Below are positions 1-8,056 of a DNA stretch of 49,357 bases, piece by piece. The notes below the pieces were generated by a model. That model did not search any database, was not told where the DNA came from, and worked only from the letters and a program-made list of their open reading frames with translations. This DNA comes from Chloroflexota bacterium (GTDB taxonomy: Bacteria > Chloroflexota > Limnocylindria > Limnocylindrales > CSP1-4). The stretch covers positions 1 through 49,357 of the forward strand of contig PNAP01000030.1 in the NCBI GenBank assembly GCA_003169735.1, read 5' to 3'. The stretch's first letter is position 1; each line of letters starts with the position of its first letter. The position numbers and the translations under genes are program-made.

Positions 1-2
1 CC

Positions 3-1346
3 ATGCTTGCCGACGTCGGCGCGAGCCACGCGGCCGCCTCGCTGAGCTTTGCGTATGACGTGACGGTCCAGGCCGGCCACATCATCGCGGTCGGCTTCTG
101 GATCGGCGGCCTGGTCGGGCTGGTGCTCAGCATCCGCGGCGAGCCCAGCGCCGAGAAGACGCGCATGGCCCATCGGTTCGCGACGACCGCGACGGTCGGC
201 ATCGCCATCGTCGCGGTGACCGGGCTGCTGCGCGCCATCTCCGAGGTCCAGACGGTCGATGCGCTGTTCAACACCGACTTCGGGCGCGTCGTCATCCTCA
301 AGAGCGCACTGTTCGGCGGCCTCGCTTTCCTTGGCGCCATGAATCACTTCCGCAACGTGCCGGGCGCCTCGTTCGGCCTGCACGGACTCCGGCGGGCGGG
401 CTCGATCGAGCTGGTCATCGCGGCGACCATCCTGCTCGCCTCGGCGTGGTTGGTGAACCTGGCGCCGCCCTCGGAACAGGGGCCGCAGGGCAACCAGTCA
501 ACCGCGTCGGCCGGTGCCAGGCCCAGCCCCATCGACATCGTTGCCAGCGACTTCGGCCGATCCGTCAACGTCGAACTCGTCGTGTCGCCCGGCACGCCGG
601 GCTTCAACAGTTTCCAGGCCACGGTCACTGGCTTCGACAGCAAGCAGCCCATCACGACCGCGGCCGGCGTCACGCTTCGTTTCGCGCTGCCGGCCCGGCC
701 CGACATCGGCCAGTCACGGCTCGACCTGACGCCGGCCGGCGCACCAGGAGTCTTCAGCTCGACCGGTGCCAACCTCTCGCTCGGTGGCGCCTGGACGGTC
801 ACGGCGACCGTGGTCAACGGCACGTCCAGCGTGGAGGTCCCGTTCACCGTCACCACCCTGGCTGCACCGCCGACGCCGACGGCTGCACCGACGACATCGG
901 GCTTGCCGGGGCCATCGGGCACACCTGGTCCATCGGGCACACCCACACCGTCCGGCCAGCCGACACCGACGTTGACCTCGCCGCCCAGCGCGTCCTGCAC
1001 CCGCGATGTCGCGGCGGGTCAACCGACCATCTATACGTGCACCGTGCCGAGCGGCAAGAGCGTCCAGGTCTACCTCGATCCGGGCTCCGCCGGCCCGAAT
1101 CTGCTGCACGTGACATGGTTCGACGCAGCGGGGAACGAGATCCCCATCACCACCATGACGGGCTCGCTCACGGCTCCCGACGGGACGGTCACGCAGCTGC
1201 CGTGGAGGCTCTATGACACCGGCGGCCACTTCATATCGGACACCAGGGAGGACGTCGGGACGTACGTGGCGACGGTCGGGGCTCATGCGCCGGACGGCGA
1301 AGACCTCGACATCAGCATCCAACTCGATGTCCCGCTCAACACATGA
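3..1346 (+). CDS. CopD-type membrane protein fused to YtkA-like and C-terminal beta domains (5' partial)
   Basis: The reading frame is open to the left edge, so the true N-terminus (perhaps a CopC domain and earlier helices) probably lies outside the window. The visible part has four hydrophobic segments at about residues 20-44, 59-79, 93-116 and 133-153. The first carries a His and a Trp in an AGHIIAVGFWIGG pattern typical of CopD copper-resistance membrane proteins. An extracytoplasmic YtkA-like beta domain follows at about 176-285, then a Pro/Thr/Gly linker, then a domain of about 110 residues (from about 334) that recurs in the next gene. The role is probably copper handling or redox sensing in the envelope. 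The stop overlaps the next ATG, so the gene heads (or is inside) a coupled envelope operon. The family call is good; the substrate is inferred. Confidence 0.7.
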   Translation: MLADVGASHAAASLSFAYDVTVQAGHIIAVGFWIGGLVGLVLSIRGEPSAEKTRMAHRFATTATVGIAIVAVTGLLRAISEVQTVDALFNTDFGRVVILKSALFGGLAFLGAMNHFRNVPGASFGLHGLRRAGSIELVIAATILLASAWLVNLAPPSEQGPQGNQSTASAGARPSPIDIVASDFGRSVNVELVVSPGTPGFNSFQATVTGFDSKQPITTAAGVTLRFALPARPDIGQSRLDLTPAGAPGVFSSTGANLSLGGAWTVTATVVNGTSSVEVPFTVTTLAAPPTPTAAPTTSGLPGPSGTPGPSGTPTPSGQPTPTLTSPPSASCTRDVAAGQPTIYTCTVPSGKSVQVYLDPGSAGPNLLHVTWFDAAGNEIPITTMTGSLTAPDGTVTQLPWRLYDTGGHFISDTREDVGTYVATVGAHAPDGEDLDISIQLDVPLNT

Positions 1347-1795
1347 ATCGGTCGATCCTGGGCGGAGTGCTGCTCGTCGCGGTCGTGGCGACCGGTTGCA
1401 ACATGGCCGCGACACCAGCGACATCGCCGAGTCCGCCACCCTCGCCGACAGTCACATCCGACGTCGAAGCTGGTCAGCCGACGATCTACACGGTCGCCTT
1501 TGCAAGCGGCAAGACGGTCGAGACGTACATCGATCCGGGCTCCGGCACGAGCCTGCTCCACGTCACCTATTTCGATGCACTGGGGAACGAGATGCCGATC
1601 AGCACGATGAACGGTTCGGTCCAGTCGCCGGACGGCACGAACGCGCCGCTGACGCTGACACTCCTGGAGCCCGGCCATTTCGTGGCCAGCACGACGAAGG
1701 AGGTCGGAACGTACAAGCTCACGGCGTCGGCCACGGCACCGGACGGGGAGGCCATCGCGTTCACGCTCGATCTGGTCGTTCCGCAGGACCAATGA
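1343..1795 (+). CDS. Small lipoprotein, paralogue of the upstream protein's C-terminal domain
   Basis: A 150-aa protein with an N-terminal hydrophobic stretch ending in the lipobox VATGC, so it should be a lipidated, membrane-anchored extracytoplasmic protein. After a short Ser/Pro/Thr linker the body starts DVEAGQPTIYTVAFASGK and contains LLHVTYFDALGNEMPI, APDGE and a final LDLVVP strand. It matches the last 110 residues of the upstream CopD fusion position by position, so the two domains are duplicates, one free and one fused. The fold looks like an all-beta FixH/YtkA-type sandwich, which is inference. The start ATG overlaps the previous TGA (ATGA) and its own stop overlaps the next ATG. 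No enzyme motif is visible, so a binding or structural role is most likely. Confidence 0.72.
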   Translation: MNRSILGGVLLVAVVATGCNMAATPATSPSPPPSPTVTSDVEAGQPTIYTVAFASGKTVETYIDPGSGTSLLHVTYFDALGNEMPISTMNGSVQSPDGTNAPLTLTLLEPGHFVASTTKEVGTYKLTASATAPDGEAIAFTLDLVVPQDQ

Positions 1796-2229
1796 AGCGC
1801 TCGATCGCCGCTGCGCTGATGATGCTGGCCATCGTCGGCTGTGGCGGTTCGGTGCCGTCCGATACGCCGGTCCCGAGCGGCTCGGCCACACCGATCCCGA
1901 CCTCGCCGGGGCCGCGTCCAGCATCCCCGGCGGTGCTCACGATCGTCTCGCCGACCGACGGACAGGTCATCACCGGCACGACCGTTCATGTCGTGCTCGG
2001 GCTCACCGGCGCGACCATCGTCGCCGCAACGACGACCAGCATCCGCCCGGACCAGGGCCATGTCCACCTGTACGTCGATGGCAACCTCGTCTCGATGAAC
2101 TACCAGTTGACGCAGGACCTGCCGGTCACCACCGGCACGTATGTCCTGAAAGCCGAATTCGTGGCCGCCGACCACGCTCCGTTCAACCCGCGCGTGTGGT
2201 CGGATCAGGTCGTTTTCACGGTGAAGTGA
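1792..2229 (+). CDS. Small lipoprotein with Ig-like HxH beta domain
   Basis: A 145-aa protein beginning MKRSIAAALMMLAIVGCGG, a signal peptide with lipobox AIVGC. A Pro/Ser/Thr linker leads to a beta-rich domain containing SPTDGQVITG, then RPDQGHVHLYVDGNLVSM, then HAPFNPRVWSDQVVFTV. The GHVHLYVDG strand resembles DUF4399-like or Ig-like domains, where closely spaced histidines can bind metal; this is a resemblance only. The start is the ATG overlapping the previous stop. A longer frame is open upstream but runs through the preceding gene and is not credible. The gene sits between another lipoprotein and a solute-binding lipoprotein, which points to an outward-facing role, possibly metal-related given the CopD neighbour. 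Confidence 0.65.
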   Translation: MKRSIAAALMMLAIVGCGGSVPSDTPVPSGSATPIPTSPGPRPASPAVLTIVSPTDGQVITGTTVHVVLGLTGATIVAATTTSIRPDQGHVHLYVDGNLVSMNYQLTQDLPVTTGTYVLKAEFVAADHAPFNPRVWSDQVVFTVK

Positions 2230-2242
2230 CATAGTCCCGTCC

Positions 2243-3673
2243 GTGGGACCACGAAGAGGGAATCTGGCGGTCGTGCTGCTGGTCACGGCCACGCTGATGG
2301 CGGCGTGCAGCGGACTGGCGAACACGCCGACCGCGCCGGACTCACCGGAAGCGAGTGCGCCGACGCCGGCCGTCGCGAGCCCGAGTGCCGGCCCGACGGC
2401 TGCGCCTCCGCCCATCCGCATCGGCGTGGCGCTGCCGCTGAGCGGCGCGCTGGCCGGTCTGGCCGGTCAGGAGTCGCTCGGCATCCGCATCGCGGCGGAT
2501 CTCGTCAATGCCGACGGTGGCGTCGGCGGGCGGCCGATCGACCTTGACGTGCGTGACCTCGAGTCCGCGGACGGCGCGCCGGCGGTGATGGCCGCGTTCA
2601 AGGCGGAAGGCGCGAGCGTCGTCATCGGGGCCTACTCGTCCGACCTGTCCATCCCGGCCAGTTCTGCTGCCGCCGCTGATGGGCTCGTCTATTGGGAGGG
2701 TGGCGCCGAAGCGGACCAGTTGACCGGCCGCGGCCTGCCGCTCGTCTTTCGGGTCGGCGCGAGCGGCGCGAACCTTGGCACGAACTCGGCGGACTTCGCG
2801 GCGACCGCGCTGGCGCCACGGCTCGGCGAGGCCGCCTCCGCGGTGCGCGTCGCGATCGTGGCGGCCAAGGACCCATATGCGAGCTCCGTGGCGGATGCCG
2901 CGCAGCAGACCGCGACGGCTGCCGGCATGCCCATCGTCGCTCGCCAGGACTACGACGTTGGCCTGCCGGTCTGGCCGGTCATCATGGCCGACCTGAAAGC
3001 CGCTCGACCCGACATCATCATCCTCGCCTCGCACATCCCGGATGGCATCGCGTTCCGCCAGGCCCAACTGGCGGCCGGCCTCACGGTCAAGGCGCTCATC
3101 GGCTCGACGATGGCCGAATGCGACCCCGACTTCGCCGGCGATCTGGGTGCCGATGCCATCGGCATCTTCGCGTCCGATCGACCGACGGGAGGTTTTCAGC
3201 CCGATGCGCTCGATCCGGCGGCTCGCGCCACGTATGACCGGCTGGCGGCCGAGTGGGCGCGCCTCGGGCCGGCCGCGGTGACGTCGCCTTCATCGTCGGC
3301 CGAGCCGTGGCCCTCGACGGACGCCGAATACCCGTTGACCGGGCCTGACCTGACCGCTGTTCCCGCCACGACGCCAACCGAAGAGGGATTGTCCGGGTTC
3401 ACGGCCGGTTGGGCGCTCTTCCACGACGTGCTTCCCGTGGCCGGCTCGCTCGATCCGAGCGGCATCGCGGCCGCGGCGCGGACGTTGGACCTGCCGACCG
3501 GATCGCTGCCGAACGGGGCCGGGTTGCGGTTCTCCTCCAGCGCCGACACGCTCGGCCAGAACCAGTTGGCTGCGGCCGTCATCTGGCAGTGGCAAGCCGT
3601 TCGGACGTACACCTTCGTGTGGCCATCGACCTACGCGACGGGGAACATCGCGTTCGTGCCGCTCCCGCGATGA
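2243..3673 (+). CDS. ABC-type substrate-binding lipoprotein, LivJ/periplasmic-binding type I
   Basis: A 476-aa protein with a signal peptide ending in LMAACSG (lipobox). The mature part starts after a Pro/Ser/Thr linker with IRIGVALPLSGALAGLAGQ, the usual opening of branched-chain-amino-acid-type binding proteins. It continues with IRIAADLVNADGGVGGRPI, VVIGAYSSDLSIPAS and VRVAIVAAKDPYASSVADAA, covering both lobes of a type I periplasmic-binding fold. Start is GTG at 2243; a possible CATAGT -10 box lies 7 nt upstream. No permease or ATPase of the Liv type lies nearby, so it may be an orphan receptor or may pair with a transporter elsewhere. The ligand cannot be read from the sequence. Its stop overlaps the next start. 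Confidence 0.8.
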   Translation: MGPRRGNLAVVLLVTATLMAACSGLANTPTAPDSPEASAPTPAVASPSAGPTAAPPPIRIGVALPLSGALAGLAGQESLGIRIAADLVNADGGVGGRPIDLDVRDLESADGAPAVMAAFKAEGASVVIGAYSSDLSIPASSAAAADGLVYWEGGAEADQLTGRGLPLVFRVGASGANLGTNSADFAATALAPRLGEAASAVRVAIVAAKDPYASSVADAAQQTATAAGMPIVARQDYDVGLPVWPVIMADLKAARPDIIILASHIPDGIAFRQAQLAAGLTVKALIGSTMAECDPDFAGDLGADAIGIFASDRPTGGFQPDALDPAARATYDRLAAEWARLGPAAVTSPSSSAEPWPSTDAEYPLTGPDLTAVPATTPTEEGLSGFTAGWALFHDVLPVAGSLDPSGIAAAARTLDLPTGSLPNGAGLRFSSSADTLGQNQLAAAVIWQWQAVRTYTFVWPSTYATGNIAFVPLPR

Positions 3674-4308
3674 CCGTCGCGCGGCCCACCGCACGGCGGG
3701 ACGTCTCGGGGTCGCCGAGCCTTCGGCTCGTCCTGCGCCCGATCCTCCTGGTGGCTGCGCTGTTCGTGGCCGTCGCGCTTCGCGTCGACATGGATCACCT
3801 GACGCTCCCGGCCATGTCCGTCGACGTTTTGTTCGCTGCCGCGCTGATGGCGCTCGCCGTTCGCGCCGGCTGGCGGCCGAGCGGCCTCGCGCGGCCGGGT
3901 TGGAGAGCGCGGCTGCGGCCGAGCAGCGTGGCGCTGGGTATCGGGAGCGGCCTCGTGCTGGTGCTCATCGCCGAGGTGTTCCGGCCGTACCCGGCGCTGG
4001 ACCTGGTCACACATCCGCAGTGGTTCCCCGCGTGGGCCGGCGTCACGGTCCTTGTCGCGACTGGAGAGGAGGTCTTCTTGCGCGGCGCGCTCTTCGACGC
4101 GTGCCGGGATCTCGGGGGACTGCCGCTGGCGATCGGCGCCACAACCGTTGCGTTCGCCCTGATCCACGTGCCTTTCTATGGCTGGCACGTCGTTCCGCTC
4201 GATCTCGGTGTCGGGTTGCTCTTCGCTGGACTGCGTCTCGTGAGCGGCGGCGTCGCCGCTCCGGCCATCGCCCACACCGTGGCCGACCTCGCCACGTGGT
4301 GGATGTGA
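3670..4308 (+). CDS. CPBP-family intramembrane metalloprotease (CAAX protease-like)
   Basis: A 212-aa polytopic protein with the three CPBP/Abi signature blocks. EEVFLRG near residue 133 supplies the paired glutamates. FALIHVPFYGWH supplies the second-block histidine. The last helix, GGVAAPAIAHTVADLATWW, supplies the third-block histidine with Asp in the usual Asn/Asp position. Members cleave within membranes or act in bacteriocin self-immunity and envelope maturation. The chosen ATG overlaps the previous stop (ATGA). The open frame further upstream is a shadow of the binding-protein gene. The gene directly precedes two tail-anchored exported proteins, which are candidate substrates; that link is inferred from position only. 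Confidence 0.82.
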   Translation: MTVARPTARRDVSGSPSLRLVLRPILLVAALFVAVALRVDMDHLTLPAMSVDVLFAAALMALAVRAGWRPSGLARPGWRARLRPSSVALGIGSGLVLVLIAEVFRPYPALDLVTHPQWFPAWAGVTVLVATGEEVFLRGALFDACRDLGGLPLAIGATTVAFALIHVPFYGWHVVPLDLGVGLLFAGLRLVSGGVAAPAIAHTVADLATWWM

Positions 4309-5270
4309 GCAGCGAGCGGCGCCTCGGTGCGGCGCTCGTCGGCATCGCCGTCCTTGCCGTCGCGGCCGCCCAGATGATGTCGCCGTTCGCCCAGCCACCG
4401 CTCTATGACGGGCCTCTTCCGAGCCCATACGTGTGGCTGGATGCCCCGGCCGGTCAACCGAGCGGGGCGCAGTCGGCGACCATGTCGTTCGAGCCGACCA
4501 AGGATCATTCGAACCCCTTGATCGTGCTCTCGACACCCGAATACACGCCGCAGGCCCAGTTCTTCGCCCTCGCCGGGTCGTTCACCGTGCCGGCTGGCAC
4601 GACCTCGATCCTCGCCACCATCACGCCGGTCGAGCCGGAAGCGCCGCCGCCCGCCGGATACATCGACGGCAACGTCTATGAGATGAGTGTCAACGACCAG
4701 GCCGGTGCGCCGCTGACCTTCGCGACCGGCGCGACGCCGATCACCGTCGCGATGCGCGGCATCAACGATCCTTCGGTCACGGGTATCACCGACGAGATGT
4801 GGCTCTACGAACCTGGCAGCGGCTGGCTGGATGCGCAGTCCAAGTACGCCGGCACCGCGGCGACGTATCTCGCCAACATGACGAACCTCGGCGTCTTCGC
4901 GCTCGTGGCGCCCGGCCAGGACCCGAATGCGACGCCGACGCCACCGGCCACGCCGACACAGCCTGGTGCAACGCCGACGCAGCCTGGTGCAACGGTGACC
5001 CCTTCGCCCGGCGCCTCGGCGACATCGTCGGCAACTTCGACGCCGCTCGCTTCGGGCACGCCGATCGCCTCGGCCACGCCAACGCCCATCGTGCCGCCAC
5101 CAGGGCCTGGGAGCGGCGGCGGCGGCGTTCCCATTCTTTCCATCGCGGTCCTGGCGCTGGTGGCCGCAGCCATCGTGGGCATCGGCCTCTTCGCCTATCG
5201 ACGCGCCAATCGGCCCCCAGCGCCTCCATCGCGACCGGTCCAGCGCCGACCCAAGCCCCGCCGGCGGTGA
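4305..5270 (+). CDS. Exported C-terminally anchored protein, tandem paralogue 1 (uncharacterised domain)
   Basis: A 321-aa protein starting at GTG overlapping the previous stop. It has an N-terminal hydrophobic export segment, a beta-rich ectodomain (about residues 30-205), a Pro/Thr linker with a tandem PTQPGAT repeat, one C-terminal membrane helix introduced by GVPILSIAVLAL, and a basic tail starting YRRA. Marker stretches are PPLYDGPLPSPYVWLDAP, QAQFFALAG, PAGTTSILATITPVEP, YIDGNVYEMSV and GATPITVAMRG. The same order occurs in the next gene, so the two arose by tandem duplication. I do not recognise the ectodomain family. Topology predicts outward display with the basic tail inside. The architecture (linker, GVPI, helix, arginines) resembles a sorting signal, but no sortase-type LPXTG motif is present. 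Confidence 0.68.
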   Translation: MSSERRLGAALVGIAVLAVAAAQMMSPFAQPPLYDGPLPSPYVWLDAPAGQPSGAQSATMSFEPTKDHSNPLIVLSTPEYTPQAQFFALAGSFTVPAGTTSILATITPVEPEAPPPAGYIDGNVYEMSVNDQAGAPLTFATGATPITVAMRGINDPSVTGITDEMWLYEPGSGWLDAQSKYAGTAATYLANMTNLGVFALVAPGQDPNATPTPPATPTQPGATPTQPGATVTPSPGASATSSATSTPLASGTPIASATPTPIVPPPGPGSGGGGVPILSIAVLALVAAAIVGIGLFAYRRANRPPAPPSRPVQRRPKPRRR

Positions 5271-6088
5271 TCCGCGGCCGAGCATGCGCAGATCGGCGCA
5301 TCGGTATTGTCATCGCCGTCGCTGCCATCGCCGCCGTGGCGGCAGCGCAGGCGGTCACACCGCTTCCCGCGCCACCGCTCTACGACGGCGTGGTGCCCGC
5401 CCCATATGTCTGGCTCGACCCCCCGCCCGGGGAGCGCGGAGGCCCGCAGTCGGCCACGGTCACCGACCCCCCGAACGCCGACGGCACCAACCCACTCATC
5501 ACCCTGAGCACGCCTGAGCTCCCCGCACAGGCGCAGTTCTTCGCCTTGTCCGGCGTGCTCTCGGCCCCGGCCGGCACGACGTCGATCGTGGCCACCATCA
5601 CGGCGGTCGAGCCGCTAGCCATGCCCGTCACCGGCCACATCGACGGCAACGTGTATCGCCTGAGCGTCGACAATCAGGCTGGCGTGCCACTGACGTTCGT
5701 CGCCGGTGCGACCCCCATCACGGTGGCGCTGCGCGGAACCGCTCAAGTGCCCGTGACGGGACTGTGGCAGTACTCATCAGAGGGCGGATGGCAGGACACG
5801 AACGCCAAGGACGCCGGTTTCCCGTCGACGCTGCTCGCCAACGTCACAAGTCTCGGGGACTTCGCGCTGATGGCCGCCGGTCCGCCCGGGGTCGTGCCGG
5901 TCTCGACGGGCGTGCCCATCCTGCCGCTTGCCTTGCTCGTGATGGTGATCGTTGCGGGAGGGGCGGTCGCTGGATTCGCCTACCGACGGGCGAGGCGCAT
6001 GGCTCAACGGCCGGCGCCGACGGTCGCTCCCCGCAGTCCAGCGCCGCAGGATCGACGCCGGCCGAAGCCGCGCGGCGGAAGTCGATGA
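5267..6088 (+). CDS. Exported C-terminally anchored protein, tandem paralogue 2
   Basis: A 273-aa protein whose GTG start overlaps the previous TGA. It repeats the layout of its neighbour: hydrophobic N-terminus, then PPLYDGVVPAPYVWLDPPPG, QAQFFALSG, PAGTTSIVATITAVEP, HIDGNVYRLSVDNQAG and GATPITVALRG, then a short linker (VVPVSTGVPILPLALL) into a C-terminal helix and a tail starting YRRARR. It lacks the long Pro/Thr repeat linker of paralogue 1, so linker length is the main difference. The two ectodomains look close to half identical by eye. Function is unknown; surface display next to a CPBP protease and a DUF998 protein is the only context. Confidence 0.68.
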   Translation: MIRGRACADRRIGIVIAVAAIAAVAAAQAVTPLPAPPLYDGVVPAPYVWLDPPPGERGGPQSATVTDPPNADGTNPLITLSTPELPAQAQFFALSGVLSAPAGTTSIVATITAVEPLAMPVTGHIDGNVYRLSVDNQAGVPLTFVAGATPITVALRGTAQVPVTGLWQYSSEGGWQDTNAKDAGFPSTLLANVTSLGDFALMAAGPPGVVPVSTGVPILPLALLVMVIVAGGAVAGFAYRRARRMAQRPAPTVAPRSPAPQDRRRPKPRGGSR

Positions 6089-6759
6089 TGCGTTCACCGA
6101 GGTCTGGCGTCGCGGCTGGTCGGTTGGCGGCACTCGGGCTCGTTTCCGTGGCCATCATCGGCATCGCGTCGGTGGTCGCGGCGATCCCGTATCGAGGCTC
6201 TGCGGGCGAGGGCTACTCGCCGCTCGACCACTACATCTCGGAACTCGGCGAGGTCGGTCAATCGCAACTGGCGGCGTGGTTCGATATCGCCCTGATCGTC
6301 GGCGGTGCCGGGTTGGCCGCCTTCGCCATCCTGCTCGGCGGGCGGATGTCCGGGCGGCTTCGGTATCTCTTCCTGCTGTTCGCCGTCGTGTCGGGGATCT
6401 CCGGCACGCTCGTGGGCGTCTTCCCGATGAACGACCTGCGCGTCCATCGGGTCGTCGCCGGGCTGTTCTTCGAGACCGGCTGGCTGATGGTCCTCGTCTT
6501 CTGCATCTGGCTGGCCCGCGGCGGTTCGGGGTTCGGACGGTGGTTGCTGATCCCCGGAGCGGTCGCCGTGGTGGCGTCCCTTGGCTTCATCCTCGTGTAT
6601 GCCGGCGCCGACGGCGGCTCTGCCTTCGCAGCCCCGACGGTCCGCCCCGCGATCTCCGCCATCACGGTGATGGAGTGGGCGGCGCTCATCACGCTGCTCG
6701 CCTGGTTCGTTGCCGTGGCGATCGACGTGGGCCGGCGCCGCGATCCGGCGACGCAGTAG
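6085..6759 (+). CDS. DUF998-like six-helix membrane protein
   Basis: A 224-aa polytopic protein starting at the ATG that overlaps the previous stop; a second ATG follows directly. Hydrophobic segments are separated by short loops. The first loop after helix 1 carries SPLDHYISELGEVGQ, the hallmark region of DUF998-type membrane proteins, and the middle has VFPMNDLRVHRVVAGLFF. The biochemical role of this family is not established. It is the last gene of the coupled envelope train, followed by a 134-nt gap before nagA. Confidence 0.72.
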   Translation: MMRSPRSGVAAGRLAALGLVSVAIIGIASVVAAIPYRGSAGEGYSPLDHYISELGEVGQSQLAAWFDIALIVGGAGLAAFAILLGGRMSGRLRYLFLLFAVVSGISGTLVGVFPMNDLRVHRVVAGLFFETGWLMVLVFCIWLARGGSGFGRWLLIPGAVAVVASLGFILVYAGADGGSAFAAPTVRPAISAITVMEWAALITLLAWFVAVAIDVGRRRDPATQ

Positions 6760-6817
6760 CTGCGTGGCAGAATGGCGCCATCCCCGTGAACCAGGCGACT
6801 CATGGAGGTCGGGCCTC

Positions 6818-6862
6818 ATGAAACGCGTCAGTGCCGCGGTCTGCGCGGCGACTCTCCACTGA
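6818..6862 (+). other. Possible 14-codon ORF upstream of nagA
   Basis: Between the DUF998 gene and nagA, an ATG preceded by a GGAGG-type Shine-Dalgarno (in tggaggtcgggcctc) opens a 14-codon frame, MKRVSAAVCAATLH, then TGA. The stop lies about 30 nt before the nagA start. It could be a leader peptide, the stump of a decayed signal-peptide gene, or chance. No attenuator hairpin is obvious. Confidence 0.25.
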
Positions 6863-6893
6863 TCCGCCGACTCAGCCGGGAGCTCAAGGCGTG

Positions 6894-8027
6894 ATGCTGA
6901 TCCGCGGCCGGCTCTTCGCTCCTGCCCCGCGCGGCAACGTCCTCATCGAGGTCAGCGGCGACCGGGTCACCGCCATCGAGCCGGTCGCGTCCGATGCTCC
7001 GGCACCCGCCGGCGCCCTCGGCGGACCCGATTCGGTCATCACGCCGGGTTTCATCGACGTCCAGGTCAATGGCGCGTTCGGCCAGGACTTCTCCGACCCG
7101 TCGGCGGATGTGGCGCTCGTCAGCCGGGGGCTGGCGGCCTTCGGGGTGACCGCCTACGTGGCCACGGTCATCACCTCGCCGCTCGAGCGCTATCCAGCCG
7201 TGCTCGACCATCTGGCCGCGGCCAGCTCGGGCCCGGACGGCGCGCGGCTGCTCGGCGTCCACCTCGAGGGTCCGTTCCTCAGTCCGCGCCAGCCCGGCAC
7301 CCACACCCCGACGTGGCTTCGGGAGCCATCCATCGAACTTGTCAACGGTTGGCTCGACCGGGCGCCGGTGCGGATCATGACGCTCGCTCCGGAACTCCCC
7401 GGCGCTCTCGAGCTGGTCCGAGCGCTGGTCGCCCGCGATGTCGTCGTCTCGCTGGGGCATACCGATGCGAGCTGGGATCAGGCCGCGGCGGCCGCCTCGG
7501 CCGGGGCACGCATGGGCACGCACCTGTTCAACGGGATGCGGCATTTCGACCACCACCATCCGAGCGTCGTCAACTTCCTGCTCTCCTCGGACCTGGCGGT
7601 CGGGGTCATCGCTGATGGCGTCCACGTGGATCGGCGGGTCCTGGACCTGGTCAGCCGGATGGCGTCACCCGACCGCCTCGTCGTCGTGACCGATGCCCTG
7701 GCCGGCCTGGGCATGCCCGAAGGTGACTTCCGACTGGCGGGCGTGGAACTCGTTTCGGACGGGGTCGTCGGGCGGCGCCGCGACGGCACCCTGTCCGGTT
7801 CGCTGCTGCCGCTCGACCACGCCATCAGCGATCTCATCACGGCCGGCATGGATCCCGAGCAGGCCTTCCGCGCCGTGACCGTCAACCCGGCGCGCGTCCT
7901 CGGGTTGGACGGCTCGATGGGTTCGGTCGCCGTGGGGCGGACGGCGGACCTGGTCATCCTGGATCCGGGCTGGCGCTCGTCGGTGACCATCGTCGGTGGC
8001 CAGGTGGCATACGCGGGAATTCGCTGA
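6894..8027 (+). CDS. nagA: N-acetylglucosamine-6-phosphate deacetylase
   Basis: A 377-aa amidohydrolase that deacetylates GlcNAc-6-phosphate in amino-sugar and cell-wall recycling. The metal and substrate motifs appear in order: HLEGPF near residue 122, LGHTDAS, GTHLFNGM, GVIADGVHVD and VVTDALAGLG (catalytic Asp), with PGFIDVQVNGAFG early in the barrel. The length is normal for NagA. The start is ATG 6894 (a GTG codon lies immediately upstream at 6891) with GGGAG about 10 nt upstream; the longer frame from 6831 lacks homology-like sequence. No nagB or transporter is adjacent. The following gene is on the opposite strand and converges, with a 29-nt gap. Confidence 0.93.
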   Translation: MLIRGRLFAPAPRGNVLIEVSGDRVTAIEPVASDAPAPAGALGGPDSVITPGFIDVQVNGAFGQDFSDPSADVALVSRGLAAFGVTAYVATVITSPLERYPAVLDHLAAASSGPDGARLLGVHLEGPFLSPRQPGTHTPTWLREPSIELVNGWLDRAPVRIMTLAPELPGALELVRALVARDVVVSLGHTDASWDQAAAAASAGARMGTHLFNGMRHFDHHHPSVVNFLLSSDLAVGVIADGVHVDRRVLDLVSRMASPDRLVVVTDALAGLGMPEGDFRLAGVELVSDGVVGRRRDGTLSGSLLPLDHAISDLITAGMDPEQAFRAVTVNPARVLGLDGSMGSVAVGRTADLVILDPGWRSSVTIVGGQVAYAGIR

Positions 8028-8056
8028 CCGAACGACCGGGCAAACCCCTGGTCTGG

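Noticed and set aside
344-1439. Long open frames on the strand opposite the CopD and lipoprotein genes
   Set aside because: They mirror codon structure of the real genes; translations are Arg/Pro-rich and lack any motif. The same applies to antisense frames across the window, a known effect of high GC.
4964-5000. Tandem DNA repeat (cagcctggtgcaacg type)
   Set aside because: It encodes a PTQPGAT linker inside a coding gene; low-complexity linkers explain it without a mobile or regulatory repeat.
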